DNA from: Chthoniobacter flavus
GTDB taxonomy: Bacteria > Verrucomicrobiota > Verrucomicrobiia > Chthoniobacterales > Terrimicrobiaceae
Length of the DNA stretch: 5,222 nucleotides
NCBI GenBank assembly: GCA_945863785.1
Contig: CAMBAQ010000139.1
Span: forward strand, 1-5,222
Reading direction: 5' to 3'
The first letter of the stretch is position 1, and every line of letters begins with the position of its first letter. Of the stretch, positions 1 to 5,222 are shown one piece after another. The notes under the pieces are model-generated. The model had not been told where the DNA came from. It ran no database searches and was given only the letters and a program-made list of their open reading frames with translations. The translations under genes and the position numbers were made by a program.

Positions 1-579
1 ACAGCGGATGATGAGAATCGCATCATTCCGATCGAGCGATATGGGGTTTCGCTGATGTCGATGGGATTTTTGCTCGATGATGGTTCTCCCGCCGTTCTTC
101 GCGGGCCGATGGTGACCCGCTACACGCAGCAATTTCTGCGTCAGGTGGCTTGGGGGAATCTCGATTACCTCATTCTCGACCTTCCGCCCGGCACTGGAGA
201 CATCCAGTTGACGATTGTGCAGACCGTGGCCCTGTCTGGAGCGGTGATTGTGACAACACCGCAAGAAGTCGCGCTCATTGATGCACGTAAGGCCTCCGCG
301 ATGTTCGCAAAAACGAATGTTCCTGTCCTCGGAATCGTCGAGAACATGAGCTATTTCCTGTGTCCCGGCGACGGCAAGCGCTACGATATTTTTGGCACAG
401 GCGGCGGTGCAAGGGAGGCTGCTAGATTGGAGGTTCCGTTGCTCGGCGAGGTGCCTATCGAGCCACTCGTTCGCGAAGCGGGAGATACTGGACGACCTGC
501 TGTAGCGGCGCATCCCGAAAGCGCGGCGGCCGGAATCTTTGAATCTATTGCTCAAAAAGTCCGTCAGGTTTTGCCCTAA
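1..579 (+). CDS. mrp: Mrp/ApbC-family iron-sulfur cluster carrier ATPase, C-terminal part (5' end outside window)
   Basis: The frame is open from base 1 and ends at TAA 577-579, giving 192 residues. Family members are about 350-370 residues, so the N-terminal MIP18/DUF59-like domain and the Walker A P-loop lie upstream of the window. The ATG at 55 is internal: the residues before it (IERYGVSLMSMGFLL) belong to the conserved family core. Seen here are the Walker B/switch region LDLPPGTGDIQLT (residues 59-71), the TTPQEVALIDARKA segment and ENMSYF, followed by YDIFGTGGG. Known for the family: cytosolic SIMIBI-class (MinD/ParA-like) P-loop NTPases that bind and transfer Fe-S clusters to apoproteins as homodimers. 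Odd point: the usual CxxC after ENMSYF is reduced to one cysteine, C121-P-G-D124. The gene faces the TPR gene with a 19-bp gap. Family assignment is very secure; cluster-carrier activity of this variant is inferred. Confidence 0.95.
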   Translation, partial: TADDENRIIPIERYGVSLMSMGFLLDDGSPAVLRGPMVTRYTQQFLRQVAWGNLDYLILDLPPGTGDIQLTIVQTVALSGAVIVTTPQEVALIDARKASAMFAKTNVPVLGIVENMSYFLCPGDGKRYDIFGTGGGAREAARLEVPLLGEVPIEPLVREAGDTGRPAVAAHPESAAAGIFESIAQKVRQVLP

Positions 580-598
580 AAAATAAACGTTCGTTCGC

Positions 599-2347
599 TC
601 AGGGGCGGGCGGTTGTTTTATCGGATGGTTGGCGCGCGACCTTGGATGCGTTGCGGTCGATCTTTTCTGCGAGGGAGGTGTTGTGCGTCTCGAGTTGGAG
701 GGCTTTCTGCCAGTAGTGGAGAGCATCCGCTGTTCTTCCTAGCTTCTCATGAGCATCACCGATGTGTTCAAAAATAACGGGATCCGGATTTTTCATCGCT
801 TCGGCAGCCCTCATGAGTTCCGCGAGAGCTTTGGAAAATTTCCCTTGGCGAAGCCAAACCCAACCGAGGCTATCCATATAAGCGCCATTGGAGGAGTCAA
901 GCTGGACTGCTTGCATAATGAGGCGCTCGGCCTCGTCGAGGTTCTCGTTACGTTCCGCCCACATGTAGCCAAGATAGTTACATGCCTCCGCGGAATTAAG
1001 GGGATCCAAGGCGATGGCTTTCTTAAGCAACTCGGCCGCCTTCACGGGATCGCCAGCCTTTTCCGCGGCGCTTCCGTAGCTGATATAAAAAGCCGTATCG
1101 AGAATTTCTGGGCTGGAGACAGAGGCTTCGACCAATGTCCTTTCAAATGCGAGAAGCGCGGCTGGGTGGTCCTGTTTTTGGCTTAATGCCACGGCACGCA
1201 GAAGGGTGAAGCCGATCATGAAGGGGAATTTCTTTTCGCCTTCTATGGCGAACTGGAGTGCGGTTTCATATTCTCCAGCACGAAATGCCGCGTGGATGAT
1301 TTCCTCCTGTCGTCGTGGATCGATGGGAGCAAGAAGGAGAGCCTGTCTCATGTTGCTTATGGCGGCAGGCGGATTCCCTTGCTCCAGATGAATGCGGGCG
1401 AGTTGGTCGTAGGCAGCGAGGTGAAGCGGATTTTGTTTGATAATCTCTTCGAGGATTCTTGCAGCTTCATCACTGTCTCCCTCCTGGATCAGGCAGTCGG
1501 CGAGCTTTTCTCGTATCCCAGGCATGTTGCCGTTAGCGGCCAGCGCTTTACGGTAAAGAACCTTTGCCTCCTCGTTGCGCTTGCAAAGCGTGTAGTAGTG
1601 AGCCGTTTTTGCGATGGCTTCGGGTTCCTCGCCAGTGAGCTTGGCGGCTTTGTCCACAAGTGAGGCGATCCGATCGAGTAAGGCCTCATTCGATTTCCCA
1701 TTCGCTCGAGTGGAGTCGCGGATGCGAATATCGGCGATACCAAGCCAATAGAGGTAATCTTTGCTGTCACCGTGGGATGCTTTCTGGATGAGGTTTTCAA
1801 TCTTTTGGTTTTGTCCGGTGGAGCGGTAAATCTCCCAGAGAGTTTCGTAAATAGTGGGGTCGTTCGGGTTTCGCTCGAGGGCTTGTAGGGCGAACTTTTC
1901 GGCTAGTGCGGGTTTCTGAAGTTGGCGGAGGTAAATCCCAGCAAGAGCATGCGTGGGGGCATCTTCATGCGGGGCGGCTTTTGTCGCATCTTTCAGCACG
2001 GATAAGGCCTCGGCGGTGTCGCCCCCTCGGAGGAGGTGTTGCGCGACTTCGACGGACAAGGCCGTGAATCCGGGATCCCAGTTCAAAACCTCCCGCTTGC
2101 TTGCCAGAGCCTTTTCCGGACCATCGGTTTCTTCGTCCAGTAGAGCCTGCAAATAGTAGGCTTGGGCTCGCGCCATTTTCTCAGATCCCTCAGAAATTTG
2201 AAGGGGCTTTGGGTAGGAAAATTCCTCGGGAACCGTCAAGTCGTTTTCCGTAGCAAGGGCGGTCCAAGGGGTGATGGCGGAGCATAAAATGCCCGCAAGT
2301 GTGGCCCATACTCTCACCGGATACCGCGATCCCGCTGCGTGGTTCAT
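599..2347 (-). CDS. Exported tetratricopeptide-repeat (TPR) protein
   Basis: A 582-residue protein when started at the ATG read from 2347; an in-frame ATG at 2383 would add 12 residues. I prefer 2347 because it gives an ordinary Sec signal peptide: a short basic n-region (MNHAAGSRYPVR), a hydrophobic core WATLAGILCSAITPW and a cleavage motif ALA after residue 32. The lone Cys in the core is not in a lipobox. No Shine-Dalgarno sequence precedes either start. The mature part is almost all helical TPR units, about 12-13 of them. They lie roughly at residues 62-194, 241-411 and 418-555, with classic W/Y-G-A-P positions, e.g. NYLGYMWAERNENLDEAERL (about 457-476) and AYMDSLGWVWLRQGKFSKAL (about 489-508). 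The region near 195-240 is less repeat-like, and a basic tail (KVARQPSDKTTARP) ends the protein. TPR arrays bind partner proteins; the location is probably periplasmic or secreted. No catalytic domain is visible, so the specific role is unknown. Its 3' end faces mrp; its 5' end faces recQ. Confidence 0.9.
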   Translation of the reverse strand: MNHAAGSRYPVRVWATLAGILCSAITPWTALATENDLTVPEEFSYPKPLQISEGSEKMARAQAYYLQALLDEETDGPEKALASKREVLNWDPGFTALSVEVAQHLLRGGDTAEALSVLKDATKAAPHEDAPTHALAGIYLRQLQKPALAEKFALQALERNPNDPTIYETLWEIYRSTGQNQKIENLIQKASHGDSKDYLYWLGIADIRIRDSTRANGKSNEALLDRIASLVDKAAKLTGEEPEAIAKTAHYYTLCKRNEEAKVLYRKALAANGNMPGIREKLADCLIQEGDSDEAARILEEIIKQNPLHLAAYDQLARIHLEQGNPPAAISNMRQALLLAPIDPRRQEEIIHAAFRAGEYETALQFAIEGEKKFPFMIGFTLLRAVALSQKQDHPAALLAFERTLVEASVSSPEILDTAFYISYGSAAEKAGDPVKAAELLKKAIALDPLNSAEACNYLGYMWAERNENLDEAERLIMQAVQLDSSNGAYMDSLGWVWLRQGKFSKALAELMRAAEAMKNPDPVIFEHIGDAHEKLGRTADALHYWQKALQLETHNTSLAEKIDRNASKVARQPSDKTTARP

Positions 2348-2369
2348 TTCGTATAATTTAAACGAAATG
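2345..2369. promoter_or_regulatory. 25-bp near-perfect palindrome in the TPR/recQ divergent region (candidate operator or start-codon hairpin)
   Basis: Arms CATTTCGT (2345-2352) and ACGAAATG (2362-2369) are exact inverted repeats. The 9-nt centre ATAATTTAA is itself nearly symmetric about T2357. In total 11 of 12 mirrored base pairs match; only A2353/A2361 fails. The left end, CAT 2345-2347, is the ATG proposed as the TPR start on the minus strand. The centre contains TATAAT (2352-2357) on the plus strand. As DNA it looks like a dimeric repressor site overlapping promoter elements; as minus-strand RNA it would fold into an 8-bp stem holding the TPR start codon. The symmetry is directly seen; the function is inferred, and no known regulator motif is recognised. 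Confidence 0.5.
2352..2357 (+). promoter_or_regulatory. Possible -10 element for recQ
   Basis: A perfect TATAAT hexamer lies 119 bp before the recQ start at 2477, in the most AT-rich part of the divergent region. No convincing -35 hexamer is seen 16-18 bp upstream (the sequence there is GC-rich) and there is no TGn extension. The call therefore rests on the hexamer and its position alone. If used, it would give a recQ leader of about 110 nt. Confidence 0.25.
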
Positions 2370-2395
2370 CCGCCATTTTCCATAAAATATCATGC

Positions 2396-2415
2396 AGATC
2401 GACGTGGAGATCGAC
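2396..2415. repeat. Short tandem direct repeat in the TPR/recQ intergenic region
   Basis: Two copies of AGATCGAC (2396-2403 and 2408-2415), separated by GTGG, a 12-bp period that is slightly more than one helical turn. They lie between the 25-bp palindrome and recQ. The spacing could suit a regulator binding one face of DNA, but the same octamer (reverse strand) also occurs within the TPR gene at 657-664, so it is not unique to this site. Confidence 0.35.
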
Positions 2416-2427
2416 TTTTTTCAGAAT

Positions 2428-2444
2428 GCTCTCGATTCGAGGGC
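2428..2444 (+). repeat. Small inverted repeat / hairpin in the recQ leader
   Basis: GCTCTCG (2428-2434) pairs with CGAGGGC (2438-2444) across the loop ATT, allowing one G-U pair, for 7 bp in RNA; the core CTCGATTCGAG is a perfect 11-bp palindrome. It lies 33-49 nt before the preferred recQ ATG and has no T-run after it, so it is not a terminator. If recQ really started at 2426 it would be coding sequence. The pairing is seen; a role is only possible. Confidence 0.3.
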
Positions 2445-2476
2445 GCTTCTCGGTGACCCTCCTGCCTATCGACAAA

Positions 2477-4297
2477 ATGGACACCATGCGACAATCACTC
2501 AAGTCGGCCTTCGGCTATGATGAGTTCCGTCCGCTGCAACGCGAGATTATGGAATCCTCGCTGGCCGGAAAGGATGTGTTCGCTCTTCTGCCTACGGGTG
2601 GGGGAAAGTCGCTTTGTTTCCAGCTCCCCGCGATTCTTCGCGAGGGATTGACTCTGGTTGTGTCTCCGTTGATTGCGCTGATGAAAGATCAGGTCAGCCA
2701 GCTTGAAACGGCGGGTATATCAGCGACATTTTTGAACTCTTCTCTGGGCGTTAAGGAAACGAAAGCGCGTCTGCGCGGCTTGCATGAGGGGCGTTATCGC
2801 CTTCTCTACGCTGCTCCCGAGAGGTTGTTGCTCGACCATTGGCGAGAGAATCTTTTGAGCTGGAATATTACTTCCATCGCGATTGATGAAGCCCATTGCA
2901 TTTCCGAGTGGGGGCATGATTTTCGTCCGGAATACCGACAGATTTCGCGCCTACGCACGCTTCTTTCCGATGTGCCGCTTATGGCCCTCACGGCGACAGC
3001 CACGGAGAGGGTGCGGGAGGACATTGTTAATCATCTTAAACTAAAAGATCCGCAGGTCTTCGTTGCGAGTTTCAATCGCCCAAATCTCTCTTATCGAGTT
3101 CTTCCAAAAGATCAGCCGCTGAAACAAATTATCGACTTCATTCGAGGGCGACCCATGGATAGCGGTATTGTCTATTGCGCGACACGCGCGGCCGTGGATC
3201 GTGTGGCAGAGGGTCTCAGCGACCGTGGATTTTCCGCGCTTCCCTATCATGCTGGACTCACCGCCAAGGAGCGGGAACTCAATCAAGAGCTCTTCATTCG
3301 TGACGAAACCCGCATCATGTGTGCGACGATCGCTTTTGGAATGGGCATCAATAAACCGAATGTTCGTTGGGTCATCCATCATGACCTTCCAAAAAATATC
3401 GAGGGCTATTATCAGGAAACCGGACGCGCTGGGAGGGATGGTTTACCGGGGGATTGCATTCTTCTCTTCAGTGCCGGCGATGCGGCCAAGCAGACGCATT
3501 TCATCGATGAGATGACGAATCCGAAGGAAAAGCAGATCGCCCGCGATCAGCTCAATCTCATGCTCCATTACGCGGAGTGCCCGACCTGCCGCCGCCGCGA
3601 GTTGCTGAATTATTTTGCCGAGGATTATTCTGTGCCGAACTGCGCGGCTTGCGATAACTGCATCCAACCCCGTGAGACCTATGATGCCACCACGCAGGCT
3701 CAGAAACTACTTTCCTGTGCCTATCGGGTTCGTCAGGGGGGGCGCTTCGGCGTGGGCATGAATCACCTCATCGAAATACTCACCGGTGCGGACACGGAAA
3801 AAATCCGCCGTTGGGGTCACGACCAACTCACCACTTATGGAATCGGTAAGGAATTGAGCCGCTCCGAGTGGAGTGCTATCGGTAGGGAATTACTTCGGGC
3901 CGGGCTTTTGGCTCAGGATACTGGCCAGTTTCCGACGATTTCACTGAGTCCCGAAGGCTTGGATGCGTTGAAGAGCCGGAGGGTCATTGTGCTAACGAAG
4001 ACGATGGCGGTGAAAAAGGTGGCGGCTCCCCGCGCGGGCGAGATCGCCTGTGACGAAACGCTCTTCGATCGCCTGCGCAAGTTGCGTAAAAAACTCGCGG
4101 ATGAGCGGGCCGTGCCGGCTTATGTCATCTTTGGAGACAATACCCTTCGGCACATGGCTCGGGAATATCCGACGAAGGTTGCCGATCTCCGTTTCATCGA
4201 GGGAATCAGCGAGAGAAAGCAGTCCGAGTTCGGCGATGCCTTTGTTGCGGAGGTGGCCAGTTATCTCAAAACCTACCCGAAGGTGAAGTTCACCTAA
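2477..4297 (+). CDS. recQ: ATP-dependent DNA helicase RecQ
   Basis: A complete 606-residue protein, close to E. coli RecQ (about 610). It is a 3'-5' superfamily 2 DNA helicase acting in recombination repair and stalled-fork processing. Visible in order: the Q-motif region FGYDEFRPLQREIM (about 12-25), Walker A PTGGGKS (39-45), VVSPLIALMKDQV (Ia), the DEAH box with the aromatic-rich loop DEAHCISEWGHDFRPEY (137-153), ALTATAT (III), GIVYCATRAAVDR (IV), and CATIAFGMGINKPNVRWVIH with QETGRAGRDG (V-VI, arginine finger region, 313-322). The RQC zinc site has four cysteines at 371, 389, 392 and 395. A winged helix with RRWGHDQLTTYGIGKE follows (about 421-500), then an HRDC domain (about 526-600). Start choice: the frame extends to an ATG at 2426, but the extra 17 residues (LSIRGRFSVTLLPIDK and so on) do not resemble the family. 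ATG 2477 or 2486 fits the usual short N-terminus. No clear ribosome binding site precedes any of them. No key residue is missing, so it should be active. Confidence 0.97.
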   Translation: MDTMRQSLKSAFGYDEFRPLQREIMESSLAGKDVFALLPTGGGKSLCFQLPAILREGLTLVVSPLIALMKDQVSQLETAGISATFLNSSLGVKETKARLRGLHEGRYRLLYAAPERLLLDHWRENLLSWNITSIAIDEAHCISEWGHDFRPEYRQISRLRTLLSDVPLMALTATATERVREDIVNHLKLKDPQVFVASFNRPNLSYRVLPKDQPLKQIIDFIRGRPMDSGIVYCATRAAVDRVAEGLSDRGFSALPYHAGLTAKERELNQELFIRDETRIMCATIAFGMGINKPNVRWVIHHDLPKNIEGYYQETGRAGRDGLPGDCILLFSAGDAAKQTHFIDEMTNPKEKQIARDQLNLMLHYAECPTCRRRELLNYFAEDYSVPNCAACDNCIQPRETYDATTQAQKLLSCAYRVRQGGRFGVGMNHLIEILTGADTEKIRRWGHDQLTTYGIGKELSRSEWSAIGRELLRAGLLAQDTGQFPTISLSPEGLDALKSRRVIVLTKTMAVKKVAAPRAGEIACDETLFDRLRKLRKKLADERAVPAYVIFGDNTLRHMAREYPTKVADLRFIEGISERKQSEFGDAFVAEVASYLKTYPKVKFT

Positions 4298-4344
4298 AAA
4301 AAAAGCCAAGGCCCGTCATTCGATCGAGCCTTGGCTGAGTTTTT
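4296..4344. terminator. Bidirectional intrinsic terminator between recQ and lpd
   Basis: Perfect 9-bp inverted repeat AGCCAAGGC (4304-4312) and GCCTTGGCT (4328-4336) with a 15-nt loop. On the left it is flanked by nine A (4296-4304), which read as nine U on the minus strand directly after the stem, an ideal terminator for lpd. On the right, GAG then five T (4340-4344) gives a weaker tail for recQ on the plus strand. It starts inside the recQ stop codon and fills most of the 55-bp gap between the two stop codons. Confidence 0.88.
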
Positions 4345-4352
4345 ATCTGGTA

Positions 4353-5222
4353 TTAGAAGTGAATTGCGTGGCCCTGTGAGGCGTGCGCAGCTTCATGGAT
4401 CGCTTCGCTGAGCGTTGGATGGGCATGGATGGTGGCGATGAGTTCCTCGTAGGTGGCCTCCATCGTGATCGCGAGTCCGAGTTCGGCAATCATCTCGGTG
4501 GCATCCGCGCCGATGATGTGGGCGCCAAGGATTTCACCATGCTTCTCGCCGACGAGAAGTTTCACGAATCCCTCGCTCTCGCCGACCGCCTGAGCTTTGC
4601 CGCTGGCCAAGAATGGGAATTTTCCGACTTTGAATTTGAGGCCCTTTTCCTTTGCCGCGCGTTCCGTGAGTCCCACGCTTGCGACTTGCGGTTGGCAATA
4701 CGTGCAGCCTGGGAAAACAGAAACCTTCTTCGGCTTGGATCCGGTGAACATTCCCTCCACGGCTTGCATGGCTTCGTAGCTGGCGACGTGAGCGAGCCAA
4801 GGTGGCCCGATGATGTCTCCCGCGCCGTAGACGCCCTTCACATTTGTCTCATAGTTCTCATTGGTCTTGAGGTAGCCCTTCGCGTCGGTTTCAAAATCCA
4901 TCCCGGTGGGCATGAGTGGCGAAACGCCGATCGCGACTAGTGCGATGTCGGCTTCGATCGTCTCGGTGGTCTTTCCAGTGACGGTGAGGCGAACTCCTTT
5001 GTTGGTGGTTTCTGCCTTATCGACTTTGGTATTTGTGAGGAGCTTGATGCCTTGCTTGGCGAGGGATTTTTCGAGTGTCTGGCTAACCTCGGTGTCTTCG
5101 ACTGGAAGAATGTTCGGTTGCATCTCGACCACGGTCACTTTGGTCCCGAAAGCATTGAAAAAATACGCAAACTCGATGCCGATGGCGCCGGCTCCGATGA
5201 TGATGATTTCCTTGGGCTGATT
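4353..5222 (-). CDS. lpd: Dihydrolipoamide dehydrogenase (E3), C-terminal part (5' end outside window)
   Basis: The reading frame is open from the right edge (5222) to TAA at 4355-4353, giving 289 residues of a protein usually about 460-475 long. The missing N-terminal third holds the first FAD-binding motif and the redox-active disulfide. The GTG at 5138 is internal, since the NAD-binding motif IIIIGAGAIGIEFAYF (fragment residues 6-21) lies before it. Next come the second FAD-contact motif VYGAGDIIGPPWLAHVAS (131-148) and the dimerisation domain starting at CTYCQPQVASVGLTE (173-187). The active-site motif HAHPTLSEAIHEAA carries the catalytic His268-Glu273 pair (codons near 4421 and 4406). 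Known role: cytosolic flavoenzyme that reoxidises dihydrolipoamide with NAD+ in pyruvate/2-oxoglutarate dehydrogenase and glycine cleavage complexes. The HPTLSE ending and the dimerisation domain fit Lpd better than mercuric or glutathione reductase. Which complex it serves cannot be told here. It faces recQ across a shared terminator. Confidence 0.95.
   Translation of the reverse strand, partial: NQPKEIIIIGAGAIGIEFAYFFNAFGTKVTVVEMQPNILPVEDTEVSQTLEKSLAKQGIKLLTNTKVDKAETTNKGVRLTVTGKTTETIEADIALVAIGVSPLMPTGMDFETDAKGYLKTNENYETNVKGVYGAGDIIGPPWLAHVASYEAMQAVEGMFTGSKPKKVSVFPGCTYCQPQVASVGLTERAAKEKGLKFKVGKFPFLASGKAQAVGESEGFVKLLVGEKHGEILGAHIIGADATEMIAELGLAITMEATYEELIATIHAHPTLSEAIHEAAHASQGHAIHF

Noticed and set aside
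55..57. ATG at 55 as the start of a short MinD-like gene
   Set aside because: The frame is open upstream to base 1 and encodes conserved Mrp residues, so the gene continues beyond the window edge.
749..1186. 145-codon open frame on the plus strand inside the TPR gene
   Set aside because: It lies opposite well-formed TPR repeats and its translation has no family-like features.
2246..2248. TPR protein as a lipoprotein (Cys34 in the hydrophobic segment, counting from the 2383 start)
   Set aside because: The residues before the Cys (G-I-L) do not form a lipobox, which needs a small residue directly before Cys. An ALA signal peptidase I site follows ten residues later.
2426..2476. Extension of recQ to the upstream ATG at 2426
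   Set aside because: The 17 added residues do not resemble RecQ N-termini and cover an inverted repeat in the leader. The start at 2477 (or 2486) gives the usual spacing to the FGYDEFRP motif. It cannot be fully excluded.
3041..3382. 113-codon open frame on the minus strand inside recQ
   Set aside because: It is antisense to helicase motifs IV-VI, which are plainly coding on the plus strand.
4383..4940. 185-codon open frame on the plus strand opposite lpd
   Set aside because: It is fully antisense to a strongly conserved Lpd reading frame, has no recognisable domain and would begin just after the terminator. It is a shadow of codon bias in lpd.
5136..5138. GTG at 5138 as the start of a truncated reductase
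   Set aside because: The preceding 28 codons encode the NAD-binding GAGAIG motif in the same frame, so the gene simply runs off the window.

Overview
The window holds four protein-coding genes on alternating strands (+ - + -), two of them cut by the window edges. All four belong to well-known families. There is no mobile element, CRISPR array, RNA gene or defence cluster, and I see no sign of a previously undescribed multi-gene system.

Layout: (1) positions 1-579 (+) are the C-terminal half of an Mrp/ApbC-type P-loop ATPase linked to Fe-S cluster handling. (2) Facing it across only 19 bp is a 582-594 residue exported TPR-repeat protein (599 to about 2347/2383, -). (3) Across a short divergent region of about 130 bp is a complete RecQ-family DNA helicase with helicase core, zinc-binding/winged-helix RQC region and HRDC domain (2477-4297, +). 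(4) Facing recQ is the C-terminal part of a dihydrolipoamide dehydrogenase (4353 to beyond 5222, -). A strong stem-loop between recQ and lpd, flanked by an A-run on one side and a T-run on the other, probably terminates both genes.

Because neighbours alternate in strand, no two genes share an operon here and no joint pathway is implied: Fe-S protein maturation, an envelope/periplasmic TPR scaffold, DNA repair and central metabolism sit side by side. The only place for shared control is the divergent TPR/recQ region. It carries the most interesting non-coding signal in the window: a 25-bp near-perfect palindrome (11 of 12 base pairs) at 2345-2369. This overlaps both the likely TPR start codon and a perfect TATAAT hexamer, and further downstream lie a direct repeat and a small hairpin.

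Organism: a free-living type of bacterium of moderate GC content with a Gram-negative style Sec signal peptide on the TPR protein. Recognisable Shine-Dalgarno sequences are lacking before the visible starts. The style of the Lpd and TPR proteins suggests something outside the classic gammaproteobacteria, and Verrucomicrobiota is my best guess. That is an impression from family resemblance only and is weakly supported.
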